The notes under the pieces are model-generated. The model did not search any database. It saw only the letters and a list, made by a program, of their open reading frames with translations, and was not told where the DNA came from. From Zanthoxylum bungeanum (Eukaryota > Streptophyta > Magnoliopsida > Sapindales > Rutaceae): 64,000 nucleotides of DNA. Below are positions 23,032-34,876 of this stretch, one piece after another. The first letter of the stretch is position 1. Each line of letters opens with the position of its first letter. A program made the translations under genes and the position numbers. The stretch is from the NCBI GenBank assembly GCA_019454045.1, contig SKCR01023723.1, positions 186,001-250,000 of the forward strand. Reading direction: 5' to 3'.

Positions 23032-25225
23032 TGTGGGAACACACAGGAAATTGGGGCGATACAATACTGTTCCAGGCTCGGGGGCCTGGTTGGGAGTACG
23101 GAGTAGCCACGGGGGACTAAACCGGAGAGTAATGGAGTCGCCACCCGGTGTGAACCGGGACAAAGATTTAAGGCCGCACTCACCCCTCGCAAGGGAAGAC
23201 CTCAAACCATTGGGTTCGGAATGGTCCCTTACTTATGCAACTTGTAATGTAAAGATTTATGCAATAATCCAACCAAGCCTATGACATATATTTCCAAGTG
23301 CAACACAATCCTAGATTCACATGCTTGAAAGTATAGTTTACATCTAACATACATGAAACCAAATCTTATTGCCAAATTCACATGCTCAAAAGTAGGCCTT
23401 TGCAACAACAAGCACATAACGTCATAAGAATTAAATCATTCATGTCAATATAAACACAAACAGTCATGGTAACATTTGCATGTAATGTAAAGGAAATCAA
23501 AATGACGGCAAATAATATTGTAGGCGCATTATGTAAAGAAGCATATAAGATATGGTTAAAATAACCGCATGCTAAACGAAATCAATACAAACACGCAACT
23601 TTAAGAGATGAAGAAATACATATCTTGCATTCAACCGGACACACATCAACCGGCGCGGTAAAGCATCGTGGTAAAGGGCTTTAACCCTTCCCCATACGGG
23701 ATCTTTCATTCCACTTACTAAGCCCATGCGCTCGATCGGATCATGCAGGAATAAGCAACATACAGAGTTCAAGTGATGAGAAATAAATAAACCAAAGCGA
23801 CACAAAACAAGAGAAGGTGCCGTTTACTCAAGTGGTACGTGGAGTTGTATCCCAAGTACAGACCGCACTACCGTCCATTCGGATTCGGCTACAGAATTTA
23901 CGTCTGGGTTTCCATCCTATATACCACAAGAGACGATACTCTTCCATTTCATTCAAGCCACAACATGCATCCATAAACGACTCTCATGCGAATAGAATTC
24001 AATAACAAAAGAAACGAATATAAACTAATGAAAAAGTGCCCTCAGGTCTAACCTTTTAAGTCGTCTCTCGGACTCGCGTTTCACGAAGATCGGAAGGGGT
24101 AAAGCTCCGCAACTCTTCCGGTTCACTGGTTCACTACTCTCGTTCGTTGTCTTACTGTTTTGGGTCGTCATCCTCCGTCTTTTGCTGCTGTTTTGACTCC
24201 GATTCGCTGCCGCTGCTACTGTTTTGCTGCTGTATTTTAGTTACTATTTTTGGGATGTTTTGGCTACTGTTTTGGGTGTGATTTTCGGTGATATTATGGT
24301 GTGGTTCGGGGGGCTGTTTTATGTGTGTGTTTAGGGCTGCTGTATGGGCTGTTTTAGGAGGTGTAGTGGCTGCTGTTTTCGGTTGTGGAGTGGGGGAGAT
24401 GAAGGGGATTATTTCTGTTTTTCTTCTTGTTATTGCCGTGAGTGGCTAGGGCTCTTGGTGTGTTGTGATTTGTGTGAGTTGTGTGTATATTAGGTGTATG
24501 AGCTAGGGAGGCTTTTCTTGTATGAATGAGCTAGCTAGGGCCTATGGGCATGAATTCCAATTGTGTGAAGGGTCTGCATGTCTTGGTTAGGGGTGGTTTA
24601 TATAGAGAAGGGCTAGGGCTACACCTTGTCTCACAAGGAAGGGATTTGGCATTAAGGGAGGATTTGATTTGGTCTTGGATAAGGAAGGTTGAATATTTAG
24701 TTTGTGTTAATTAGGCATTCAATATTTTAAGTTAGGAATAATACATATTTGATTGGGAATATAATTGGTTGATTGATTTAAATTAGGCATATCTTATTTT
24801 AATTTTAGTATATGAATTATTTAAATTAGGCATGATTTAGTTTAAGTTTGGTAAATGTTTTATTTAATTATTTAATTAATTTAATTATTATCTTATTTAG
24901 TTAATGTTTTAATTAATATTTATTTATTTAATTTGGGATGTGTTTTATGGGCTTTGGGGGGCTAATTGGGCTGGGGTGCGAGGCTAGCAGAAAAACCAGA
25001 ATCACCGACACCGTTCGAACGCTTACTCGAACGCGGCACGAACGTCCCCAATCTGTCTGACGTTCGAACGAAGTAACGAACGCAGCACCAACGAAGACAG
25101 TGAACTTGTTTACTCTGAATTCCCCCTTCCGATGTCCGTTTTCCGTGACCTCCGTGACTTAAAAGGTAGTGTCTCCAAAATGAGACTCATCATAGGGACT
25201 TATATGTAAAAATGCAGTGCCTACA
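23032..25225 (-). repeat. 5' LTR of Ogre/Tat element 1, short form
   Basis: It begins TGTGGGAACACAC and ends AATGCAGTGCCTACA, 2194 bp. It matches 15370-18319 except for the missing internal ~750 bp, whose junction is near 23616-23625, and a few small indels. Confidence 0.92.
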
Positions 25226-25230
25226 CACTT

Positions 25231-26175
25231 CTCAAACTCAAGCTGATGACGAAGGAATAAGCTTGAGGTTACATCTTGAAATCGGAGGTCGGAGTTTTGA
25301 AACGTGAAGTCTGAAAACTTGGAGATAATTGATGAGCTTTAACCTAAGAAGCCTGAAACATGAGCCGAAGCCTAAGGGGAAGAAATCTCGAGAGGGAGTT
25401 GAAGCCCAAAAGAGAATGAAATCCCGAGAGAGAGTCGAAGCTTGAGATGGAGCAAAAGCCCGAGAGGGAACAAAATCCCGAGAGAGAACTGAAGCTCGAG
25501 AGGGAGTCAAAGTCCGAGAATGAGTGAAATCCTGAGAGGGAGTCGAAGCCCGAGAGATAACAAAATCTCCATAGGGAGCCAAAGGCCGAAAGGGAGTGGA
25601 ATCCCAAAAGGGAGTCGAAATCGAAGTTTGAAAGGAGACCGGAAACCCTAAGAGCTATGAAGCACGGAAACGTGGCAACCCCTCTCATTTTGAGTTTCTG
25701 AAACACAAAGTGAACGACACTTGAAGGAAACATTTCGGAAACGTTTCAGATCAATTAAAAATAAAAAATAATAATTAAATATTTTGGAAACATTTTAGAA
25801 ACGTTTTTTACTATTTAAGAAACGTATCATCATAAAATTTGTGCATATATAGGGTTTATATTTTCCAAATTAGTATAACTTATAAATCCAAAATTGAGAA
25901 TTGAGATACAAACCGTTGTCTCTTACTCAATGCAACGACTCTTAAAATACAGCAACTCGGTTTCGCTGATCATTGTTCGACACAACAAAATTACAAATTT
26001 GACATTGAAGACTTTATTTCTTCTTAGAAGGCAGCTTGAGCCTTGACGTTAACGATTTTGTTACAGGTTTGATCAATTGATGCTTGCATTTCTTCTTGAC
26101 TGCTTGACGAGTTGACGTTGACGATTTTGTTGCGATGAATGAATCTGCATTTCTTAGCCTAAGTGTTGTTAATGG
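25231..26175. other. Non-coding stretch with a purine-rich short-unit repeat
   Basis: 25375-25625 is a run of ~15-16-bp units of GAGAGGGAGTCGAAGCCC / GAGAGGGAACAAAATCCC type, alternating. It keeps open frames on the minus strand that are not genes. 25730-25830 has scattered GGAAACGTTT words, echoed at 28970-29075 beyond the TIR element. Nothing else is recognisable. Confidence 0.55.
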
Positions 26176-26276
26176 GTAATAGCTGTTTTCTATTATAAAA
26201 TATCATGAATAAAGAATATATTTTTGATGGGTATCAGTAACACTTGGCTTTTCATGGTTTGGCTCTTTGCACGTGG
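26176..26276 (+). repeat. 101-bp direct repeat, left copy
   Basis: It runs GTAATAGCTGTTTT ... TTTGCACGTGG and abuts the left end of the TIR element exactly. The copy at 28496-28596 is in the same orientation and differs at about four positions. Confidence 0.9.
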
Positions 26277-28495
26277 GGTTGGGCTACTATCATTTCCCTT
26301 TTATCTCATTTATCTCCTTTTAAGAATTAGGATTTAGCCACACATCATAGGATAAATCTAATGGCCACTATCTTGACAACACATTAATAAATTTGTGAGT
26401 GGCTTAGCCAAAAGCCAAGCCAAAACTAAGCCAAAAATAAAACTTTTTTTTTCTCAAACTCATAAAATCAACCACCTCACTTCCCATTTAACAAACAACA
26501 ACACGGAATCTCTCCCTCTACAATAGCTGATCGTGGCAGAGACTGGGTGGCCGAGTTCCATCAAGAGATGCTAGTGAAGTTGATACGATATCGGCATTGA
26601 TGGACATGTACTTGAAGGGTTTAAGATCATGATTTCATAGTGAGATCTTGGTTTGGCACCAATTAATGGGTTTGTCATAAAATCATCATGTGGTGCATTT
26701 AAGATTTGGGTTTGGTTCGCTCTTGAGAAGAGAATGAGTTGTTGAGACGTGTGTTTAATTTTGTGGTTAAAAAGTATGAATCAGTAGATAAATAAGTTAA
26801 AAGAGTAGGGAGTTGGGGGATTCTGCATCAGTGGCTACTGTTGGTTTGCTGATTGTCTCCTGGTAGGTGGGTTGTGTTGCCGACTCTGGTTCTGGTCCAC
26901 TGTGGGTTCTGGGTGTTGTTGGTTCGACATTTTGTTCTTTCCGGTGTTGCTGGTTCTGGTCTACTGTGGGTTTTGGGTGATGTTGATTCGTTGATTTGTT
27001 CTTTTTGGGTGTTGCTGGTTCGCATATTTATCCTTTCTTCTGATTTTTGTTCTGTTTTACTCTGTTTCGCTGTTCTGGTTCATGTTCTAGAGTTGGTTGA
27101 TGTTCTGGTGCCTGTTCTGGAGCTGGTTGTTGTTTGAAGGGTTTTGTTATGTTTTAGTTCAAAATTTGGGTTCAATTTTGTGATTACAGTTACCAGTTTG
27201 ATTTTGTGAGGCTAATTATGGTTGAGAATTATTGTCAAATTTGCCTTGTACATCAATTACAATAAATGAATATATAACATTCTGAGGATAATCTTATTGT
27301 TTTGTAAAATATGTCATCTGATTTTGCATTGTGAGTGCATCAATATAGAGCCAAAATGGATTGGTTTGACCTTCCCTGCAGTTCTGGATTCAGATGATGT
27401 GATGATTTATTTTTTAAATCAGGCACCATCACGGTTTTTGAATCAGGCCTGATCACATTGTAAATCAATAAGAGGCAATACAGTTTGCTTTGGATTTGAT
27501 TTTGTTGCTTTCTGTTGCATATCACTTGGCATTCCCCCGTCTCCCATTCAATAAAAAAATCAAGAGAAAGATTGAAACTTCACCAAAAATAAAGCTATTT
27601 AAAAGGACCAAGTCAACTGGTTTGTCTTAAAAATCAGATTTTGATAGCCTATTCACCCATTTTTTTCTCACCCACAAAACAAAATACATGAAAATTTACG
27701 AATTTGTTTCAAGAAACTACCTATTTTTGAAGAATTACTCAAAACGGTGCTGCTTGGATTGATTTCGAGTAACAAAAACAGAGCTTTTAGCTCACGAACT
27801 GATCATAGATGGTAAATTGAAGAAATCAAAATGCTTCTGCTAAGATTAATTGAAACTTTGACCCCAAAATTCATAGATACATTAACAACAGGCATAGGTA
27901 AAGAAGCACAAGCCACATGTTAAATAGTGAGCACATTAGGTAACGCTACAATTTTCCACCAACAGCATTACCCAGATTTCAAACACACTGAAGACAAATC
28001 TATCATGATTCAATGATCAAACCTTATAAACATTAAAATGTGAACTGAATTCACAATAACCAAAACATAATTCACTTTACAACTTAAATTTGATAAGAAA
28101 CTCCACAAGCATACATTTATTACAAACATCAATTGGGTCCTACAACTGAGAACTTCTCTAGAGCATTATTGAGTGTGGCCAAGTGTGAAAGATTTTGAGA
28201 ACTAGCATCTCTTGATGGAACTCGATCACCCCGTCTCTACCACCATCAGCTATTGTAGAGGGAGAGATTTTGTGTTGTTGTTTGTTAAATGGGAAGTGAG
28301 CTGGTTGATTTTATGAGTTTGAGAAAAAAAAAAAGATTTTATTTTTGGCTTAGCTTTTGACTTGGCTTTTGGCTAAGCCACTCACAAATTCATTAATGTG
28401 TTGTCAAGATAATAGCTATTAGATTTATCTTATAATGTGTGGCTAAATCCTAACCCTTAAAAGGAGATAAAGGGAAAATGACAATAGCCCAACCC
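26277..28495. mobile_element. Long-TIR DNA element without transposase
   Basis: The ends are inverted repeats of roughly 310 bp. The left starts GGTTGGGCTACTATCATT and the right ends in its complement AATGACAATAGCCCAACC. Both arms contain AGCCACACAT, a stretch rich in TTGGCTTAGCC words, AACAACAACAC and GATGCTAGTGAAG-like ends (left arm to ~26590, right arm from ~28165). Arm length suggests a Mutator-like or foldback element. The ~1.6 kb interior has no transposase; 26860-27120 holds three degenerate GGTTCTGGTCYACTGTGGGTT units. No 9-bp duplication is evident; instead the ends abut the 101-bp repeats. Confidence 0.7.
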
Positions 28496-28596
28496 GTAAT
28501 AGTTGTTTTCTATTATAAAATATCATGAATAAATAATATATTTTTTATGGGTATCAGTAACACTTGGCTTTTCATGGTTTGGCTATTTGCACGTGG
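28496..28596 (+). repeat. 101-bp direct repeat, right copy
   Basis: It runs GTAATAGTTGTTTT ... TTTGCACGTGG and begins at the base after the right TIR. It is a copy of 26176-26276. Confidence 0.9.
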
Positions 28597-29486
28597 ACTA
28601 TGGGGTCCATTATCCATGGGCGAAATATTAAATGAGTCATTCTTTTTGGGACGTGGTTTCTCAAATTTAATATTATAATAAATTTGGTTTTGTTATGTTA
28701 GGGTATGTTTGGACTGGGATATATGATCCAAAAGTGCAATCCATATTTAACATCGATTTATGTGTGAAGGTGTGGAAAATTTTTATTTAAAGACAATATT
28801 ATTACATTAGTGATCATATGTTAAATAATTACATTATTTAAGTACAAATTTAATTTTTTTTTCTTTGATTTTGGTTAATTTTTCAATTGTTCCTATGTTC
28901 ACATACATATTTTTATTCTAAATTTTAAATGACTACATTATTCATATGTATAATAATTTTATTTTATTTAACGTTTCCCCAACGTTTCGTGTCCTAACAT
29001 TATAGAAAAAGACGTTTCTCGTTTCCATATCGTGTCGTGTCGTGTCGCGTTTCTCATTTTCGTTTCCGTGCAACTAAGAGAGAGCGTGTTGTAGTGAGAG
29101 TCGGTGTTGCATCTATTCATATAGAGCGCGACATGGAAGAATAAGTGTTCCTTGGCTGAGCGCATGGTGGAGAGCTTGATAAGGTTAAGCGCGTTGTCGG
29201 TGGAGCTCTTGATGGGAAGCAGCGTCGCTGGTAAAAAGCGAGATGACGTCATTGTTGTTGGTGTAGCGAGTGCCATTATTGAGTTATGGAATGCGCGGTG
29301 GGGAGGTCGCGGGTGTTGGCTGAGCGCGTGATGAAGAATGAGCATTGGCCGAGGAATTTTGTGGTGAGGTGGCGTGGTTGAAGTACTTGTGAAGGGGTGG
29401 CGCGTGAGGTTCATGTGCCGATGGTGTCCGTCATAATCTATTGTGTGTTATGATTCTATATTATTAACAATGATAGTTATCTTTAT
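28597..29486. other. AT-rich non-coding stretch, no gene seen
   Basis: 28970-29075 contains GTTTC-rich words and a short CGTGT run (29030-29052). A 148-codon open frame on the minus strand (28968-29414) has no recognisable domain and biased His/Thr/Pro composition, so it is not called a gene. Confidence 0.5.
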
Positions 29487-29628
29487 ATAGGTAACATATC
29501 AAATTATAATAGGAAAAAAATAATACTAACAATGAAAATATAATAATGTTAGAAATCTTAAGGATTATAGGTTTCATATTTTAGAGACTGATTACATAAT
29601 AAAGATATATTATTTGTTTAACAGTACA
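29487..29628. repeat. Diverged copy of 15228-15369
   Basis: AACATATCAAATTATAATAGG, ATAATACTAA and AATATAATAATG are shared with the left copy. The order ATTTTAGAGACTGATTACATAATAAAGATAT parallels the TTGGAAATTGATTCC region there. Both end TTAACA. They are candidate LTR ends of an old element now split by younger insertions. Confidence 0.4.
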
Positions 29629-30388
29629 GTATGTTTAATGGAAAATCATGGCAAGCACTTAAAAGAGAGTCTGCTATCACACCCTTTATAATAATTAAAA
29701 AGGCCACAACACAATAATAATTTCTTGTACAAGACGTTGGCGGACATGAGTTTTGAGGACTATAAACAAGTTCTTAAAGTATGATTTATATCCATAAATT
29801 TTTAGACTATATATATATTGTAACCGGCTTTAAATTTGTGGACCGTAATTTTAGGATAAATCTTAAAATTTCTACTAACCGTCTGTATTGATTGTACCCA
29901 CGGCGAGCTCTGGTACAAGAACTTGCAATATTTTGGGTGGAGTGATTTACGGGTACACAATTAATTTTCAAAAAGAAGATTATGGCTACACGGCAATGGC
30001 TAGTTTAGGTATTTAATTCAATAAAGAGAACTAGTAAGTTAGGATAGGTAGGATGTTGCTAAGGTCTTGCATTATCATTTTAGATTGTTATTTATCTATT
30101 TAGTTAGTAGTTATCATTACTTCTGTAAACTCTATTTATAGAACTAATATAAATATTAATGAATAAATCAAGTTAGAGAATATAATGGTAATTTTACAAT
30201 TGTTTTGAAAGTAGTTGGTCACTCCAAATATTCATAATTAGAAGATTCGGATTCCCTCATTATGTCCGTAATAGAGTTTCACTGTTGCCCATTTGTTGGA
30301 TTCTCTTGCCTAGCTACCCTTCCAAGTCACAATCCAATGTAGTCATTTAACAACTACGGGATATCAAATTATTTTTGCTAGTCACTAA
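29629..30388. other. No gene or repeat recognised
   Basis: This is AT-rich sequence without a domain-bearing open frame, TIR or LTR signature that I could see. Confidence 0.5.
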
Positions 30389-30556
30389 GGGACGTGGTTT
30401 GATAGTGCATGGTTCAGGATTTCACCTTGAGGTCTTGAGTTCGAATTCAGAGAGTGTGTTTCTTGTAAGAACCTGAGACAGTCGGATATTTTACTTGCTC
30501 CATTTAAGCTCGAAATGGATGATTTGACGGCGAAATTTCTAACTATAAAAAAAAAA
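30389..30556 (+). mobile_element. SINE copy 1
   Basis: It begins GGGACGTGGTTTG, has a pol III B-box-like GAGTTCGAATTC at 30437-30448, then GTGTTTCTTGTAAGA...CTGAGACAGTCGGA, GATGATTTGACGG, and ends in an A-run (30546-30556). An approximate repeat of ATTTGCTAG flanks it (about 30372 and 30563). The head is tRNA-derived; no protein is encoded. Confidence 0.85.
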
Positions 30557-30966
30557 ATTAATAATTTGCTAGCTAGCATATAGATTGTTTGGTATCAATA
30601 GTTAATGGGAGTCTAGAGTCAATTCAGTCAATTATTTATAGCATGTGTATAAAAAGAAACTTTATAAGGAATGTCAAAAGGTCTCTGATTAAAGAGAAAA
30701 ATCAAAGAGGAATTACAGTGAAGTGCGTGGACGCAAATATGACGTTATTGCTACATGCTCTCTCTGTAGAGAGAAGATTGGTGAATTATATATATGTCTG
30801 TCATTTCAACGAAAAGAAAATGAAAAATATTCAAGAGATTAATTAAGGATAAAATTAGAATAAAATTATCATTAAAATGATATTCTCTCAACGATTTGTT
30901 TACGTTAGCCAATCAAAACTCAAAAGCACCATTTTTAAATATTAAGCTGCCAAATATAAATCCAAA
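30557..30966. other. No gene recognised
   Basis: An 85-codon open frame at 30589-30846 has no recognisable domain. The rest is AT-rich. Confidence 0.45.
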
Positions 30967-31105
30967 AATGATATACTTATACACATTTATTCCTAAAATT
31001 TTCTCAACTCTCTCACTGTAGCTACAGTGATTTACTGTAGCTCACTGTAGCTACAGTGAGGGAGTTGAGAAAACTTTAGGGATAAGTGTGTGTAAGTATA
31101 TCATT
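30967..31105. mobile_element. Foldback MITE-like hairpin
   Basis: Left arm AATGATATACTTATACAC...CTCTCACTGTAGCTACAGTGA and right arm TCACTGTAGCTACAGTGAG...GTAAGTATATCATT are inverted copies of about 64 bases with few mismatches. They are separated by about 11 bases. The transcript would fold into one long hairpin. Non-coding. Confidence 0.85.
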
Positions 31106-31175
31106 GCTCATAAAAATCACATCACAGGTGAAAGCCCAGCTATTTCGGAATGGATAACAGTTTACTTCATTTGTC

Positions 31176-31350
31176 TTTTTTTTTTAATCGTTAGAAATCC
31201 GTCGTCAAACCATTATTTTCGGGCTTAAGCGGAACATGTAAAATCTCTGGTTGTCCCAGGCTCTTACAAGAAACGCACTCCATCAATTCGAACCCCAGAA
31301 CCTCAAGGTGAGATCTTGAGTTCTACACCACCAAGCCACGTCCCTTGGGG
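31176..31350 (-). mobile_element. SINE copy 2, with 19-bp target-site duplication
   Basis: In reverse orientation it has the T-run (A tail) at about 31176-31185, GTCGTCAAACCAT, the complement of the B-box at about 31287-31300 (AATTCGAACCCC) and the head AAGCCACGTCCC. ACAGTTTACTTCATTTGTC flanks it perfectly at 31157-31175 and 31351-31369, the long duplication expected of LINE-driven insertion. Confidence 0.93.
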
Positions 31351-31613
31351 ACAGTTTACTTCATTTGTCATTAGCCCTAATTAACTTAATCATTATTATT
31401 AAAATTTATAAGACTAATTCAACCTAAAAATTAATTTAAAAACAGATGATTATCTAATATTTATATTTGAAGTTCATTCATTCATTTTAACCGATGTGAT
31501 ATATTTTCCGCAACAATTATGCACTCAGAATTGCAGCCTAATCTGCTGCTACATGATAAATAATCCATCAGCAAAAGTTGAAATATATGATATCTTCAAA
31601 AGCATAATAATCT

Positions 31614-31774
31614 CGATGGTAAAAAGCCTATGACATGGTTCTCAGGTCCTGAGTTTGAGTTCAGATGGTGTATTTCTTGTAAGATTCTAGGATAGTCGAA
31701 TGTTTTATTTGTTCTGTTTAAACCTGAATCGAATGATTTCCCTGTGCAATTTCCAACATTTCCAAAAAAAAAAA
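31614..31774 (+). mobile_element. SINE copy 3
   Basis: It is diverged: GAGTTTGAGTTCAG (B-box region), TTTCTTGTAAGATTCTAGGATAGTCGAATG, AACCTGAATCGAATGATTT and a terminal A-run to 31774. It has the same order of blocks as copy 1 with more substitutions. Confidence 0.8.
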
Positions 31775-31886
31775 TCCATATCTTTAATCTAATATGCTTA
31801 ATTATTTTACCTTACCAAAATACCCAAATATGTGCAGTGTATAATGAAGTTGATTAGAAATTCCTAAGAGTTTCTGCAATCGTACA

Positions 31887-34868
31887 TAAGACCCGGCCAC
31901 GGTTCCGGTTCGGAACCGGAACCGAACCGAAACCGAACCGGTTGGAACCGGAAGGTTCCCGTTCCAACCGGAACCGTGGCCGACCGGTTCGGTTGGGGTT
32001 CGACCCCAATCCGAATCGGTCGGAACCAGTGGAACCGTAAGGTTCCACCGGTTCAACGGTTCCAATTGGAACCGTAGGGTTCCTGTTGGAACTGTAGGGT
32101 TCCAACAGGAACCCTACGTCCCCAACGGCTAGTTGCCGTTGGGGGAGCAGGGAGCCAACAGCTCCCTGCCCTTAATATATATAAAAAAACTGTTTTAAAA
32201 ATAATAATAATAAAATAAAATATAAATTACTAATATATCCCTAATAACGGTAATAAAACGGTTATATTTATGGGCATTTTTGGTATCCAAAAATTTCTAA
32301 AACTCTATAAATAGGATTCATTTTTCATTATTTCAACACACCAAATTCTCAACTCTCTCATTTCCTACAATTCTCTTATTCTCAATCTCAATTCATACAA
32401 TTCTCTTATTCTCAATCTCAATTCAATTAGTTATTATCATTAGCAATTAGTCAATTTTCTTATTTTTCTTCCTAATTTCTCAAACGAAAAATGGCAAGCT
32501 CATCTGAGAACATAATGTCAAATATGCCAACCCAAGAGAGCGGCCCTAGTGTCGGTGCACAATCACGGAGAAGAGAAGTTAAGACTCGTTCCTCGGATGT
32601 TTTCAAAATTCATTTTCATTTGGAACGCCTAGAAGATGATACACAACGAGCAATTTGCAACTATTGTGGGGTTATCTACAAATTTTCTGGTGGATACGGC
32701 AATATGATCAAGCACATGGAAATACATCATCCGGTTGAACTTGGAATTGATACGACGCAAACTCAAATGGTCAGGTACGCATCATCTAGTAGAGGTACGA
32801 GTGCTGTAGATTTATTTAAATATTCAGATGCAAAAAATAGAGAAGAATTTGCGAAATTAACTTGTATGACACATCTTTCTTTAAGCTTTGGTGAAAAACT
32901 TCATTTTACTAATTACGTGCATAATGCTTTAAATCCTTCTGCATGTAGAATGACTCGAAACACAACAAAACGTCATATTTTTAAATTATATAAATATGGT
33001 AAAATTATTTTAAATGAAATATTTAAAGAGATGAAAGGTCGTATTTCTATATGTTCTGAGATTTGGAGTGACCATCGGCAAACACACTCATACATGGGTG
33101 TGACTTGTCATTGGATTGATGCATCATTTACCATGCAAAAACGACTTATTGCATTTAGAGTTTTTGATGACTAATATACTGCACAAAATATTTATAGAAT
33201 GATGAAGGTAATTTTTGATGAATATGGTTTACTGCACAAAATTTTAACAATTGGATTTGATAATGCATCTGCAAATACTGCATCCATCAATGATTTAAAA
33301 TCCTTATGTGAACCAAATTTAGGGGTCGATTTTTTCATATTCGTTGTACATGTCATGTCCGTAACTTATGTGTTCAAGACGGTCTAAAATTATTATCACA
33401 TTTCCTTAATCCTATTAAAATGGCACTAAATTGTATTTGGTCATATTCTCAAGTTAGGAGAGAATTGACGAATTTTTGTAAAATAAATGGTATTAAACCG
33501 GTTAAATTTTCAAGAGATGTTCCAACACGTTGGAATTCAACTTATTTTCTTTTATGTCAAGCATTTCAATACAAAGATGCATTATGTAGTTTTTTTTCTC
33601 AACATGTTCAAAATGTCACACTTTATCATAGTCAATGGGATATTTGTGAAAACATTTTAGATATTTTAAAATTTTTTAATGAAGCTACTTTAACTTTTAG
33701 CGGTGTTTATTATCCAACAACACATTTATTTCTTCTTGAAAGTTTGAATATTGTTGGTGCTCTCGATGAACATGCTGAAAGTAGCGATCCTAATGATATT
33801 GTTTTGTTAGAATCGATTACTATTATGAAGGTAAAATGGTTGAATTATTTTAGAGACATTCATTTACTTTATCTTATTGCTGCTGTTTTTTATCCTAGAT
33901 TTAAATTAGAAAGTTTGAATGGTGTTTTACAAGCTTACTATGGTTATTTAGGAATATTAGAAGAAATTGATATTACAAGAATAATGACGAAATTAAGAAA
34001 TGATTTAATTGAGTTATTTAATGATTATATTGTAAGATATAACTTAGGAACATTAGGTGAATCTAGTAGTAGCGACCAGGTAATTCAAATAAGACTTAGC
34101 GCATGAGATCGTTGGTTATTGCAACGAAATAAAAAAGCTATGGATACGACAACTAATAACCCCGAATTAGATAATTATTTATCTACAAATTTCGAGTTTC
34201 ATACTGAAATTTTAGTTAGTAAAAATTTTAAAATCCTTGACTGGTGGAACCGACATCAAAATATATATCATGTTTTATCAATTATTGCTAAAGAGATATT
34301 GGCAGCACATATTTCCACCGTTGCGGTTGAGTAAGCCTTCAGCTTGGGAGGCAATATATTGGAAGCTAGACGATCTTCATTACATCCAAGCACTCTAGAA
34401 GCAACAGCTTGTGTGGATGATTGGACTCGAGCTGATCTGAGACAACAAGAAGATGCCCCCGATGATTTTGAAGATTTGTTCGATAATGTATCTGCAACAA
34501 TAAGTGCAAGCGGAACCGGAGCTGAATGATCAACTGATAATGATGATTGATAATTGTAAAATTGTAAATTTACAAAGGGGAAATGTCTTAAAATTGTAAT
34601 GGAACTATGTGAGTTTTGATTCCTCTCACCCCTGGAGGATACGTAGGCAACTTAAATTTTTAAAAATTTAACCTCAAGCTCTTCAATGTAATAATTTTAT
34701 TTATTTATAAAATTAATCTCATTTATTTTAATTTATTTTCGATATTTGAAAGAGAAAAAAAAAGGTTCGGAACCGGTCGGTTCAAGGTTCCGGTTCCACA
34801 CTTGTGGAACCGGAAACCTGCCGGTTCGGTTCGGTTCAGAACCGGAACCGAACCGCCGGCCGGGTCTA
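31887..34868 (+). mobile_element. Defective hAT DNA transposon
   Basis: The 2982-bp element is flanked by the 8-bp duplication ATCGTACA (31879-31886 and 34869-34876), the length typical of hAT. The ends are TAAGACCCGGCC and GGCCGGGTCTA, short terminal inverted repeats. Subterminal regions (31893-32110 and 34763-34866) are dense in GGTTCCGGTTC/GGAACCGGAAC words in both orientations, probable transposase-binding sites. The interior holds one broken transposase gene. Confidence 0.93.
32491..34529 (+). pseudogene. hAT transposase, BED zinc finger to hAT dimerisation domain, broken
   Basis: The start ATG 32491 follows an AT-rich leader. Codons ~40-90 form a BED-type zinc finger (CNYCGVIYKFSGGYGNMIKH...H). 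The central part reads IWSDHRQTHSYMGVTCHWID, the catalytic RNase H-like fold. The C-terminal segment LDNYLSTNFEFHTEILVSKN, ILDWW, HISTVAVE and LEARRSSLHPSTLEATACVDDW is the hAT dimerisation domain. Damage: stop TAA 33172-33174; a one-base frameshift in the T-run near 33330 (afterwards the good reading, ending in VQDGLKLLSHFLNPIK, is in another frame); TGA 34104-34106; TAA 34332-34334 inside the dimerisation motif. Each fits simple point mutation. Autonomous movement is impossible. Confidence 0.92.
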
Positions 34869-34876
34869 ATCGTACA

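Larger units (their letters stand above)
15370..25225 (-). mobile_element. Ogre/Tat element 1, non-autonomous Gypsy retrotransposon
   Basis: The 9856-bp element is flanked by CACTT (15365-15369 and 25226-25230). Read on the minus strand: 5' LTR 25225-23032, tRNA-Arg-type primer site, leader, gag, satellite-like arrays, polypurine tract and 3' LTR 18319-15370. The primer site TGGCGACTCCACCGGGGA and the large LTRs are typical of the Ogre/TatV lineage. Protease, RT, RNase H and integrase are missing and gag is frameshifted, so it cannot move by itself. It is inserted in an old LTR-like sequence. Confidence 0.92.

Noticed and set aside
26853..27137. 94-codon Val/Leu-rich open frame resembling a membrane protein
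   Set aside because: Its hydrophobicity comes from GGTTCTGGT-type repeats inside the TIR element; the complementary strand is equally open.
28968..29414. 148-codon minus-strand open frame
   Set aside because: It has biased His/Thr/Pro composition, no domain and lies over a GTTTC/CGTGT-rich repeat region; most likely chance.
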